Source: Polytrichum commune (taxonomy: Eukaryota; Streptophyta; Polytrichopsida; Polytrichales; Polytrichaceae). Taken from it: a DNA stretch of 64,000 nt. Location of the stretch: positions 55,815,554 through 55,879,553 of the forward strand of contig OX485803.1 in the NCBI GenBank assembly GCA_950295325.1, given 5' to 3'. The notes beneath the pieces are model-generated. The model was not told the origin of the DNA and made no database searches. It saw only the letters and a program-made list of their open reading frames with translations. The stretch's first letter is position 1. Every line of letters begins with the position of its first letter. Of the stretch, positions 22,201-34,000 are shown piece by piece. The position numbers were made by a program, and so were the translations under genes.

Positions 22201-22740
22201 CACATCAGATTCAGGCCTAATCACAACCTCCCCAATTTGTAACCTAACTCAATTCAGCCACTTTTGACCCCCCCAAAGGGTATCTCGGTACCGAGACACA
22301 CTGATGAGAATAATGTTGAGTTTCATAAATCTTATTTCCGGCCTAATCACAACCTTATCAACTTCTAACCTTACCTCACTACACACTCACATCAGATTTC
22401 GGGCCTAAGCAACATCTAACCAACACTGAATTCACACTCACCTCAAATTCAAGCCTAATCACAACCTTATCAACTTCTAACCTTACCTCACTTCACACTC
22501 ACATCAGATTTCGGGCCTATTCATAACCTAAGCAACATCAAACCAACATTGAATTGACACTCACATCAGATTCAGGCCTTATCACAACCTTATTGACTTC
22601 TAACCTAAACTAAATTCACACTCACATCAGATTCAGGTTTAATCACAACCTTACCAAAGTGTACCCTAAACTCACTTCACACTCAATTCAACCCACTTTA
22701 GACCCCCCCCAAAGGGTATCTCGGAACCTTGACACACTTT
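19230..22740. repeat. Satellite array with recurring hairpin
   Basis: Tandem, degenerate subunits of about 60 bp (CTAATCACAACC...CAACATCTAACCC...CTTCACACTTAAATCAGATTCAAGC type) fill 3.5 kb. A block containing GTGTCTCGGGACCGAGACAC, a 9-bp-stem inverted repeat, starts at 19477, 19722, 19949, 20201, 20446, 20672, 20917 and 21406. Later variants (TATCTCGGTACCGAGACA) lie near 21711, 22092, 22280 and 22716. Successive spacings of 245, 227, 252, 245, 226 and 245 define a higher-order unit of about 724 bp. The right part is more diverged. It is not coding. Confidence 0.9.
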
Positions 22741-22819
22741 GGAGAATAATGCTGGCTTTCAAAAATCTGATTTCAGGACCGATAGCCACAAGTGGCAAGT
22801 GGCGCTCTAAAATTCTCTC

Positions 22820-23590
22820 TCAGGTGTCCAAAAATCTGGCTTGGGTCTCCAAATGTCTCTCTTTGAACCCTACATCAGAAAACATATTCAAGGAGCCTAC
22901 CTCTTCCTCGAAGTGCATCTCGTCATTATCCATGGTCCCTTCGCAAAGGTCAGCTGCGTCCCGATCAAAATCTCCGAGTCCTTGTTCAGTGAATAAACTA
23001 TTTTCGTTGGATAGAAACATTACCCTAATCCCAAAACCATAAAAATCACCAATTGAAAACAATCTTCACAAGCCTGTTGCTCACTAAGATCCGATGTTGA
23101 GGCACTCGAGGCTGCCCCAGGTTGAAGTTGTGTCTGTGTCATTCCCTATTCCAGATGCCCAATCCAAATCCTATTTACATTCCATCACCAAAAATAAAAA
23201 AACAACATAATGGAAAGCTAATGGGTCTCAATTGTTCTAATTATCCGTGAGAGTGGTTCACATTACGTTTTTAAAGAAAACAATATCATGAGGATTTTTG
23301 ATAAACAACACCTCACTGCCCCCTTTGTCATCTGGGTTGTCTTCCTCCGTTACTGGAAATAAAACGATGGGAGCTACCGCTTCAACATCAAACGTCTTTT
23401 CCCCTTTGGAACCTCTACCTGTACCCTTAGTAACCCCTCTTCTACCCATTGTTGTCCGCAAATTGTACGGCGTCCCTAAGCTTACTCTTGATTCTAACCT
23501 TTGCCTTCTCTCAATTCGCCTCTGTTTCTCACTATTCCTCCTTACTTCTCGTTCTGCTCTTGCTCTCGACCTAGTGTTCATCTCTAACAA
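22820..23590 (-). CDS. Possible two-exon small gene, unrecognised
   Basis: On the minus strand a 110-codon frame (23590-23258) encodes a strongly basic N terminus (TRSRARAEREVRRNSEKQRR) and then an acidic tail. A donor-like GTGAG|GTGTTG lies near 23310. A second frame (23062-22820) encodes an acidic 80-residue stretch. An acceptor-like GCAACAG lies just upstream of it, so the two could be spliced. No domain is recognised. It is divergent from the open frame at 24007. Confidence 0.25.
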
Positions 23591-23943
23591 ACATCTGGAG
23601 CAAACAGATCTTATATATCATTTTCAAGTCTGTCAGAATTAACATCTATGCGCCATCGTTATGTTCATATTTTCTTGTATTTAGATAGTTAATATGCACT
23701 TACTTAAATTGGTCCTTTGTTAATCCACACTGCATTAATACACTACAAAAGGCGGCGCTAAATCTTTTTCTACATAATCGTATCCTTTCATGTCAGATAA
23801 TTCGTGGTGATAAAGGGATGACTACTATTGTAGTACATTCTATTTATACATGAAACAGGTTGTCCAGAATTTACATAAATAAATATTGACTATTAATTGA
23901 TCTATCAGGTTATCAAATATTCGGGCATTGTTGTCTACCCTAG

Positions 23944-23953
23944 GTGTATATAA
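23944..23953 (+). promoter_or_regulatory. TATA box candidate
   Basis: GTATATAATA lies about 55-60 bases upstream of the ATG at 24007, in an AT-rich setting. The position fits a short leader. Confidence 0.45.
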
Positions 23954-24006
23954 TACCCGATTACTTGTACCCATTCCTTCATCTCTTCTCATCATATTCT
24001 TCTCCA

Positions 24007-24435
24007 ATGGGTACTGACTCAAGTCTCCCGAGCCTTGCTCCTTTAGGTGCTCCTAGTTCATCACAAATCCACACCACGTCGTCGATCGATGGTTTTCCAG
24101 ACGTCAACAACATGAAGATTCTAAACCCGCCTGACTGCTCAGTTACTCCGGCGGTCGCAGTTCAGAGTCCACATCCCCGGACTCCATCTTTGCAGACGGA
24201 TGTTGCAACGCTGATAGAGGACAAGTCTACTTTACAGACTCATGCCTATTCTAGAGTAGGGGTTATTAAACCGGGCACTTACTCTAGATCTCTATTAAGG
24301 AGTGCCCCACGTCCCCAAGGTCAGGGACTCGGTTGCGCAGGATGCACTGCAGTTCATAGTTTAGGGATTGACCATTGTCATAAACATGACGGTGACAAAA
24401 ATGGCAAAGGGCCCCATAAGCGTCTTCGTCGTTAA
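24007..24435 (+). CDS. Small Cys/His-containing protein, unrecognised
   Basis: The frame has 142 codons from ATG 24007, chosen over the upstream in-frame leucine-rich extension because it follows a TATA box at a sensible distance. The product is Ser/Pro/Thr-rich. It ends with a Cys/His cluster (CAGCTAVHSLGIDHCHKH) that could bind zinc, then a basic tail (GKGPHKRLRR) resembling a nuclear localisation signal. It lies upstream of the MULE-like gene on the same strand and may be an accessory frame of that element or a first exon. No family is recognised. Confidence 0.4.
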   Translation: MGTDSSLPSLAPLGAPSSSQIHTTSSIDGFPDVNNMKILNPPDCSVTPAVAVQSPHPRTPSLQTDVATLIEDKSTLQTHAYSRVGVIKPGTYSRSLLRSAPRPQGQGLGCAGCTAVHSLGIDHCHKHDGDKNGKGPHKRLRR

Positions 24436-24822
24436 TCACAATGTAGCATTCTAATATTATTGCCGAGCTACTATCATGCTCTCCACATTATTCTTGGCGG
24501 CCGTCATTCTTATGACCTTATTTGCCAATATATATTATAATCATCAATGTTTAGAATGTATGCCTGTTATTGGATTATACTATTTGATATGTATGCCTGT
24601 TATAGGATTCTACTATTCGGTTTCTTACCTATCTCGGACTTGCATCCAAAATTGGTTTTTCAGCCGTCTTTCAGCTTACTCTGCATGACTCTCTATTAAC
24701 TTCTGAAATTTTGCTTGCTGGTACATAAATTACCAGTTTGCACAGTAATTTTTTTCCTGTTATATGTTCTCGCCATTTCAATGTTCAGAGTACTTGTTTT
24801 GTTCAGAGTTCAGTGGTTTACT

Positions 24823-25215
24823 ATGGCCCTGCTTCGTGCTGAACCTCACTCTGTTCCGGTCATCTTTCCATTAGGTGAAGACGGTCATGCTATAGTCACT
24901 TGTGCAACATTGAGTTTGAGGTTTCAGTATCGTGAGGTCACTATCTTTGTCGAAGAAGAAATTTTTGACGATCATACCGGTCTAGTTTCACATGCAATTC
25001 GTCAAACTAGGGTAGAGAATGACATCGGTGCGTTCTGGTTGCTGAAGCCTGGAAAATATCGTGTATATGGAGTCTCAGAGTCTATGTTAGAGTGTTCGAC
25101 TGAACTTCTAACACCTAAGGAGTCGTCCACTGTTAGCATTGAGAGACCGGTGCTGGCTAGGGTCAAAATTGAGCCCGGTCTAAATACAATATATGAGTTG
25201 GGACACCTCACATGA
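24823..25215 (+). CDS. Small ORF overlapping the MULE-like transposase start
   Basis: The frame has 130 codons from ATG 24823; an acceptor-like TTGTTCAG lies just upstream, at about 24805. The product has alternating beta-strand-like segments (HAIVTCATLSLRFQYREVTIF) and no recognised domain. Its TGA overlaps the ATG of the transposase frame as ATGA at 25212-25215. This could be a separate accessory protein, an upstream frame, or a 5' part of the transposase gene joined by splicing or a frameshift. Confidence 0.4.
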   Translation: MALLRAEPHSVPVIFPLGEDGHAIVTCATLSLRFQYREVTIFVEEEIFDDHTGLVSHAIRQTRVENDIGAFWLLKPGKYRVYGVSESMLECSTELLTPKESSTVSIERPVLARVKIEPGLNTIYELGHLT

Positions 25216-27812
25216 CGAGGGCTTATGTGCACTTGGGATCTCACGACCATCCCGTCAAGTCAGGTGATCATCGGGACTTCATCGATTTGACAGACAGCTT
25301 GATTGGGGATCAAGTCGAACGCACCCCATCAGCCACTCGCTCCGCTATTGTGCTTGAAACTGCAAAGGAAGTACTGGGCCCACTCCTCCTTGCTAAAGAA
25401 GGTGAACCACAGAAGACCTTGGAGTTGGACGAGCTGCAAGTTATTTTCGATCGGTGTAAGCACCTCACCTCGCCCAACATTCGTAACGCAGTCACCACGT
25501 TCAAGACTATGCGTCGCTTTGGAGTCATGGACAGTATTACCAAGTTACGCGGTGCTAGCAATTGGAGGTTCGTGCAGCAGAATAGGTTTCCAGGGCAAGG
25601 AGCGGACATGGACAAGGTCTTTGTCTTCAAGATGTCTGAAGTTGGACCGGGCAGCGGAGTCGACCTGGTCAAACGAATGCAATCCAGTGGTGATCTGGAG
25701 AACTCCTGGATAATGTTTGACCATGTCAAACGGGTCAAGTCGTGGACGACAATGGCTTGCCATGTGTACGATTCCACATATTGCCGTGTCATGACCATCG
25801 CAGTATGCGACATGCAGTCTGAAGATGTTGCAGCCCAGCCAGACGTATGGAAGAACCTGAACGCTCTCATGGCTCAACATGGAGTGGACAAAGTCAATTT
25901 TAAAGGTTTCATGGCCGACAGTGCCCAAGCGAACTGGAATGCTGTTCGAATCATATACGGAAGTGGAGATGCGTCTGAGAAGATGGTGGACAGAAAGAGG
26001 ACTTGTCTCTTCCATTGGACGCAGTCCTTGGAGAAACATACCAAGGCCGATATCCGTCAAGACCTGCAATATCAGCATCGAATACTATGCCAGCAATACA
26101 AGAATGCGAAATCGATGGCGGAGGCCGAGACAAAGTTTCTGGCAATTCGGGCATGGTGGATGTCATCCGGTGCAGCAACTGAACAAGCTCTTTCTCGACT
26201 GGAGCTCTGGCTGGCATTCTGGCATTTCCGTTACCGCCAATGGGGTGGATTTATGGAGTTGGTAAGTCTATACTTGCCAAACCTTTCCTGTATAGTTCAC
26301 TCTTTATAGTTCAACTACATTGATTCCACCCTTATTCTAATTCGGATTGTATGGGCATTGCAGGATCTAAGTGAAGCTGAACTAGCGGAAATGCCATCTT
26401 GTAACCTTGCTGAATCTATCCATAACAAGTGGAAGCAACAATCTGGCGATCGAGGCAGCGACCTTTATGTGGCAACAGTCGATGACTTTGTGCGTGCTTT
26501 CATGCAGTGCTCAGCATATTCCCAATTCCTAAAGGGAGACAACCCTGGAACTGGACCCTCGAAGGAGGAATTGAAGCTGAGGCGTGCTCAGAGGTCAGCC
26601 ACAAAAACAAGAATATCTAAACCTCTGCATGAGGCCATCTTGGAGATGCCTGGCGGTGACGAGTGGTGCACCAGGACTCCCTACCTCGAAGGGGAAGAGG
26701 TATTTGTTTCTCTGAAGCATAAACCAGACACTACTTTCGGTGACGAACGTGAATCCCACAGGCCAGACAAAATCAGTATATCCCGACCACGTGTCCAAAC
26801 CAGATCTGCCCGACTTAACGATTCTCCTCCTCCTGTGATAATTCCAGATTCTCCCACAACTCCAGATGAAGAGCAGCCGCAACTTCCAACACATGACTCT
26901 CCGCAGCAGGTGGATCGGCACCACGTCACCGCGATTGAGGAGACATTATGCAACCTTGCCCAGTGGCACATCGCACGGCTGCCTAAGACATTTGCGAAGG
27001 CTTGCTTTTCTCTACAAGCAATCACCAAGAAGAAGTGCGTCGCTCGGATTGTACAAGACGGGAAGAGCACCGTTGCACCTACCTACTCGGGCCTCATGGA
27101 TAACTATCGGAAGAAGAGATTGGACCCTCAAGACTTCTTTTTTTGCAATGACGACATTGAGAGATGCGTTAAGGGTACAAAAAGGAGATGGGTGGTCTCA
27201 GTCCCGAACGTTCCGGAGGTATGGCCGGTTAAGTTGGGGACCAACTTAACATGCAAAGAGATCCTCTCTTTAGAAAACGCAGGCTTTAGACTGCCCCAGC
27301 GGAAGGAGATGACACCTTCCAGAATTTTTAAGGACCACCCGTTACCTTTGGACTTGGCAAGCTACACGACACCTACATATCCCGATGAGTTTCCCACCCG
27401 GCGTTCAGGGAAGTTGATTAGGCACAACAAGAAGGCCCCGTCAACAAAATACGCCAATAATTGTGCCTCAGCCCTATCACTGAAAGCCAAAGTGCACAAA
27501 TTGTGCATGCTTCCAACCCCTGCCTTAGGATGCATCGTCTCGTTGGATTCCGGCATGCCCCCAAAGGTTCAGCAATACTACTTGACGATTTCGCAGCTGC
27601 CAGCATGCACTTGTCCTAACTTCAAGGACATGGCGACTAAAGCAATTGGAAAAAAAGGTCAATGGGCCAACTATAAGCATTTGTACTATTTGTTTACTGT
27701 AGTGTGTGGTTTGGACTCAGATTCAGACACGTTCATTCATGCAGCTAGTTTTAGCTTCAACGAAGTGAAGCGAATTTTGGAGGCTGGTTTATTGAAGTAC
27801 CTTAACTCTTAG
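25212..27812 (+). CDS. MULE-like transposase, two exons
   Basis: Exon 1 is 25212-26261 and exon 2 is 26364-27812. The phase-0 intron (26262-26363) has GTTG|GTAAGT and TTGCAG|GAT. The spliced product has about 832 residues. The RNase-H-like core is suggested by VYDSTYCRVMTIAVCD (first Asp, near residue 185), GFMADSAQANWNAV (second Asp, near residue 235) and NLAESIHNKW (Glu, near residue 365). HWTQSLEKHTK follows the second Asp. The C terminus has a SWIM-type zinc-finger-like segment, ACTCPNF...YKHLYYLF, in which the usual Cys before Lys-His is Tyr. The layout (DDE core, then SWIM) is that of Mutator-like transposases, which cut and paste DNA. No in-frame stop is seen, so the gene may be intact. 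No terminal inverted repeats were identified. Confidence 0.7.
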
Positions 27813-28300
27813 AGTTTTTTGTTTCTTTAAAGAAACATATGTATGCAAGATTTTTTATAATCATGATGTAGTGAGACTAAAAGGGCCACTACAAGACATT
27901 CGACGCACCACATGTATTTCTCTTTTCCAAAGTTGCGTGATTTTTTTGGAGTACTACTAATTCTCCTTGTACTGAAACAGTACGTGTTTGACTTGAGACA
28001 AACCCATATTTATTACTGATATTAGTTCCAAATGTTCAATTTAAGCCCCTAAACCATATTTTTCACTGATACAATAATATTTTTTCCTATATCATAGCCC
28101 TTAATTGTCCACGGTCATAGGTCCCACTGTTCACTAAGTTTAGAAAAAAAAATTACTTAAAATATATTTAGTCCAAATATACCCTAAACTTACTGCTTAA
28201 AATAATATTTTAATCAAAATATCGCGGAAGTTACCGCTCACCGCTCACCGCTCGCTAAATAGCTTCGTCCTTGCTCCCGCCACTTTGTTGCCCAACTAGT
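27813..28300. other. 3' flank of the MULE-like gene
   Basis: AT-rich sequence with no supported gene. A TTTCTTTAAAGAAA palindrome directly follows the stop codon. Short ACCGCTC repeats near 28238-28255 precede the chromovirus remnant. Confidence 0.5.
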
Positions 28301-28301
28301 G

Positions 28302-28344
28302 TCACCTGTGTACTTGATGAGTTTAAGAATGTTCTAAATAACGA
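28302..28344 (+). pseudogene. Left-hand piece of chromovirus element II pol
   Basis: This short stretch reads V-L-D-E-F-K-N-V-L-N-N in one frame. It continues, after the whole of element I is skipped, into E-L-P-E-E-L-P-P at 37910. It therefore belongs to the same pol gene and is cut off from it by element I. The true left limit of element II is unclear, and no 5' LTR is present. Confidence 0.75.
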
Positions 28345-30174
28345 TGTGAGCCCAAAAGGGTGCCCACATTTAGTCTTAGACCCTTGAAACGTTAGTTGAT
28401 GCACTTTGAAGTAGCATGTTACTTCACAAAAATATAAAAAGAGTGAAATGTTAGTCTTAGAAGTACCATGTTGTAAGAGGCTAGGATGTGAGTTGTTATT
28501 GTGTTTTTACCTTCGGAAGGATTTGAGTGAATGAGGATAGGTAAGGAGAACTTGGATTGAGTAGTTAGTGAGTAGGCTAGTACAAATGGATGGAGACAAC
28601 CAAAGTGACTCAAGAGGCAAGTGCATTCGAATTGGGATGAATGGAGGATCACATGGAGCGCACAAGTGGACCACCTCATCATGGCCACTTAATGGGGAAG
28701 GCCCAAGGAAGAATGCAAGGTGGAGGATAAGCAAATTCTCAAAGCACCAATCAAATCACGAGTTAAGCATCGTGGTTTGAATTAAGTGGTGAGCGACGAT
28801 TTGGGAAAGTAAGGGGAGAAAGTTATGGCGGCGGAAAGCGAAGGAGGCTAAGTTTGGGTTGAAGCATCCCAAGTTTGGTAAAGTGTGGTAGGTAGAAAGC
28901 CAAGGCTAGTTAAATGTTCGAATTAGGATCCTTGTTGATCATTTGAAGGAGGAAGGCTTAGAAGATAGGATTGGCGCCTACTAAGTAGGAGGAAATCTCA
29001 AGGGCTTATCGTGAGCCTTGAGGGTGCTCACCCCCTCAAGCTTACTATATAATCCCTCATTCTTCCCTCACTCATCCTCTCTTTCCTTTGTGCTCCAAGG
29101 CACCCCACGAGTTATAAGTGTGGGTGTGGGAAGCCATATTGGAGCACATGTGTGTGCTTAGTTTTTAGTTTGAGAGCCAAGGCTTGTTAGCCTTGAAGAG
29201 GGCTTGACCTCTTGGTAGAATTAGTGTTGACGTGAAGGATTTTAAAGTTAATTCATGATTCCAATTTGTGGTACTTAAAGTTCATGTTTTGAATACACGT
29301 GGTTGCAAGTTCCATGTTTAAGAGTTGAGCACTTGATGTTGTGATGAGTGCAAAAATATACTTGTGTGGATTAGTTAGTCTTAGTGAAGTTAGGAAATTC
29401 TCTCTCCCCCTCTCCTCTCTAGGATTTTAGGATTTTAGGATTAGAGAAGAATTGTGTGATTAGAAAGGGGTTGTTAGTAGAATTAGGGAAATTAGGTAGG
29501 AAGATTAGTTAAGGGCTTGAATAATTAGTGAGGTAGTTGGGGATTACAACTACAAAGTTGTGGGTTCATGAAGGAGCTGGGTTTATGAAGGAGCTGGGTT
29601 TGTTTAGTTAGAAAGTAAAGAGCTGGGTTTATGAAGGACCTGGGTTTATTTAGTTAGAAGCTAAGGAGCTGGGTTTATGAAGGAGCTGGGTTTATGAAGG
29701 AGCTGGGTTTATGAAGGAGCTGGGTTTGTTTAGTTAGAAGCTAAGAAGCTGGGTTTATGAAGGAGCTGGGTTTATGTAATTAGAAAGTAAAGAGATGGGT
29801 TCATGAAGGAGCTTAGTAGATAGCCTACCTAATTAGCTCATAGACAAGTAGTTAGTTACATTATGCTAGTTAGTGTTATGTGTGGCTTTCACAAGTAAAT
29901 GTATTTGAGATTGACTATAGAGAATAGTGTTTTTTTTAACACTTGCATCCTCTCTTTAAAAATAAACCACGTGCACAAATTAATGGAGAATGTGAAGCAC
30001 TCTCGCGATGGCAAGACAAAGGAAGCAAAGACCAAAGTTAAATCCAAGACCACTTGAAGGGTGAACCTTGCACTATGGACTCATCCAAGTCCAAATCCAA
30101 TACCGCGGAGGAATGTGAGCCCAAACCCACTACTCGGACTACGGACGCTTAAGGGTGGGGGGTTTGGCCTCACA
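28345..30174 (+). repeat. 5' LTR of element I
   Basis: It runs from TGTGAGCCC to GGCCTCACA. TATATAA at 29046-29052 is the likely promoter TATA box. Open frames inside it recur in all three LTR copies and are not genes. Confidence 0.95.
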
Positions 30175-31082
30175 TAATTGGTGCGTCCGCCGGGAGCGAA
30201 GCGGAAGGTAGTTACAAGACTTGGAGGCGACTAGGAGACTTGGAGGCAACTAGGAAAAATTGGAGACACAAACTTGAGAGAAGGGAAGGAGCACCCGAAA
30301 CTCGGTAAGTATTCTCTCTTTGGGTTACATTTGAATTCATTGTATTTCAACTATTCCTTGGAATGAATTGCATTGTCAATTACGCAAATTCATTTTTGAG
30401 GAAGGAGCGCGGCGAAGGTACGTCCTCAACCTTTTGGGGATTTTCTAAGAACTTAAAAGGAACCTATAACCGAGTAGCTCATTAAAACATTAGAGGGTAA
30501 ATTCATCTTAGGACATTGAACTTTGACACTCACCTCGGGGTGAGTCTCAAAGTTTTGGGAGTTGTCATTTCATGCTCTAGATTAAATTAATATTTCACAA
30601 AGTTTATGGTGTTGTTACATTGAGTCACGATTGAGGGGAGTGCTAACTCACAGGGGGATGCGATTGCTCAAGGTATGTTTATTTCTTCAAAGTGAACTCA
30701 TTAACTAATTAAGGAATGCCTTTTGTACTCGTGATTGTTGTTATCCGTTGTAGAGGGTAATTCCCGAATTGTGGATGGTGTGAGAAGTTGAAGGGTGAAG
30801 CCTCGACTTTTAACATAATCTACTCGGAAGGTCACCCCCTTACAATCGGTATTGTGGTGAGTGTTAATTTGCGGGAAGGTGCGGAGGTGATGCTCCGACT
30901 TAACCAAAAAATTAACATGAACATGCCTATCCCCTATTGGGATTCTTTCACCTAAGTGGGCTTGCAGGTTCTTTTCCTCACCTCCTAAAAAAATTATAAC
31001 CACACCAAGACAAGTGAAAATATTAAGAGGGGAATTGCTAGGATTATGTGTGGTCAAGTGAGGGTCGATCGATTCTTATGGA
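30175..31082 (+). other. Untranslated leader of element I
   Basis: This stretch of 908 bp lies between the 5' LTR and the gag-pol ATG. No gene is supported; short frames on either strand have no domain. GGTAAG-type donors near 30303 and several acceptor-like sites suggest that splicing is possible. Confidence 0.5.
30178..30194 (+). promoter_or_regulatory. Primer binding site candidate of element I
   Basis: TTGGTGCGTCCGCCGGG starts three bases after the 5' LTR, the usual place for the tRNA primer site. Its complement ends in ACCA, as expected of a tRNA 3' end. The tRNA species was not identified. Confidence 0.6.
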
Positions 31083-34000
31083 ATGCAAGGTAGGACTCGC
31101 TCACAAAAACCAAGTTTGATAGTAGGACTAGAGAAATCTACTCGAAAGAGGCGGTCCTCTAAAATCAGTGATAGATTAGAACAAGATAATGTTAGAATAG
31201 AGAGTTGTTTGAACGTCGAACCTAGGACTAGGTCAATTCTAGACACCTTAGAACTTGGAGCTCAACTTGAAGAGGAGATCACTCCCTCCAAATTGAGTGG
31301 TGAAACTTCTTCGGAAAATTACACACTTAGAGAAGAATTCCCGGTAGAAGTTGATAGGGGATTGTTGAATAGTTCACCGGTCACCATGGCCGAGGAACGG
31401 GGGATGGATCCACCACCCATACCCCCAATTCCGCCCATACCTCCTATACCTCCAATAGACCCATTGGTTAGGCCAAGAGGCCTACCAATTGTGGTTCCAC
31501 AAAATTTAGCGGCGATGGATATGCCATCTCATCTCCCTAAATTTTATGGGACCAAGGATGAGGACCCCTCTCGGCACATGGAACGGTATATCGAACGGTT
31601 GGCTAGCTTCCTCATAACCGACCCGGGTTATTGGTTAGTGTGGTTTCCTACCACTCTAGAGGGGGAAGCCTATGAATGGTATCGGGATCATGCCGAGGGA
31701 CATTTTAGGGGATGGGAACAATTACAAAGGGAGTTTCTTAACGAATTTAGGCCGGAAGTGGGTCAAAGTACCGCATTAAGGGCATTGTCGTCATTGAAGC
31801 AAGGAAGGGAGGAAGAAATTTCGGCTTACATTAGGAGGTTTGATTTAGTGTGCACTAGATTTGTGGGTACCATGCTCAACGACGACACGCTAAAGCAATT
31901 TTTCATTCAAGGGTTTTTTAAGTCCGGAACTATTAGGGGTGTTCTAGAAAGGAATCCCTTGACCTTGGCGGATGCCAAGCGTGCGGCTAGAGATATTGAA
32001 AACTTGGATAAAGATCACGAAAGGCTATGGAGAAGGGAGGATGAATTGATCCCACAATTCATCCCCATACGCCCTAGGGTGGTAGCGGTAGAACCCGCTA
32101 AGTATGAGAACCAAATTCCATATGCCATTGTGGACACCGGTCCCCGACCTTTAGCGGTTAGGGAACCGGCACCTCTTTTGGCACTACCGGCCCCTAGAAC
32201 GGATCCACACTTGGAGGAGGTTGAGAGAAGACTAGGTGCTAGCCAACTAGGATTCCAAGAGGCTATGATAAAACAAATGCAAAGCCTCACGGATCAAATG
32301 TCATTAATGATCCGGAGTCAACAACCGGGGCCTCCACCCCCGGTTGAGTCGGGTAGGCATTCTTCCGGATTATGGTGTGTCCAATGTGGCCAACCGGGCC
32401 ACACGCGTCAATTTTGTAGAAGTGGACAAAACCGTGACCAAAGAGGAAACGGTAACCCACCTCAACAAAATCAACGAGGTCAAGCGCCACCTCACTATGG
32501 AAATGGAAGCAATAGAGGACCACAACCTAGAGGGCAAGGTGGCCAAAATTTAGAGAAGAAGGAATTTCATCCCTTTTGTGGAAGGTGGCACGCTCAAGGA
32601 CAATGTTGGTCCGAAGGTCAAGAGTTTAATTGTAGCAATTGTGGAGGAAGTCATCCCTCGGATACGTGTCGCCAACCGGACAAAATAATTAATGTCCCTT
32701 ACCCGGTGGCTAATCCACAACAACAAGCAAGGGATAATATGCGAGGTGCTAGGCCACAAGGAGTACCGGCCAATGAACTTAGGCCACCTAACTTATACTA
32801 TGACCATAGTAATGCTAGGCAAACTTTTCATCCACCGGCGGGCTTGCAAACTACAACCGGTTACATTCCAATACAAAATAGACAAGGAGTTCCACCTAAT
32901 GGTAGTAACGGGAGACAAGCGCCTCCAACGGATCCGGGACCATCTAACTCCCAAGATGTTAGGTTCATGGATGGAGTGTTGGAGGCCACATGTGATGACA
33001 TGCTTCCTCTCCCAACGAGAATTGGAGAGGAGCAAAGTCAATGGCCTCCTCACACCAATGCTATTACATATGAGTTAGTGAAGGGTAAGGGTGTGGTTGA
33101 AGAAGCACCTGCACTAGCGGTAACTACTAGGGCTAGGAGAGGGGATGCCCCGTTGGAGGTAGGAATAGGAGAGCAAGGAAATTACTCTTCGGATGAAGAG
33201 ATTAATCTCTCCGAGTTGGATAGGGTAGCTAGAAGAGCTACTAAGGATGTGGAGAGGGAAAATATAATTTTACAAGATAGGGAGAGGACTAATGCGGTAC
33301 ATGACTTGGATAATAGCGATGTGGGTGAATGGGAAGGACCGGGGGTTCCCGTAGACGAATTCGACGTAGTGGGTAATTCTAAGGTGGAAAGATCTACCGG
33401 GTACGACTTGTGGGCGGACCTTAGTACACTCAAGGCGGATATTACTTTCGGCCAACTATTGGAAATTTCACCCACGGCAAGGAAAACATTAAAGGAGGGA
33501 ATGCCGGTACACAAGAGGATGAGGAAGGTGAAAGCTAAAATAGCCGCTAGGATCCAATCACAAGGTGGAAGAGACGTGAAAGCTATAGAAATAGAAGTTG
33601 TTATAGTAGATAAGGTGGTTCCTAATGTGCTAGTCGACGGAGGGAGTAGTCTAAATATACTACCGGAGGATACTATGAAAAAATTGGGACTTGGACTCAC
33701 GGGGCCTTCACCTTTGGTCATAAATATGGCAAATCAAAGTTCGACTACGCCTTTGGGGATGATCAAGGATTGTAGAATGACTACGGGAGGTGAGGAGTAC
33801 TTGGTCACCTTCCATGTCATTAAAATGCACTCCAACAAGGACACCTTCCCCATTTTGCTAGGTAGGCCTTGGTTGCGGATGGCGAATGCTATGGTCAATT
33901 GGGGTGGACCTAAACCATCCATCACTTATGGTCCGGAGGGTAATAGGGTCATAGTGTCCATTGGTTCATTAGAAGGATGGATGAAGAAGGAGATGTATTT

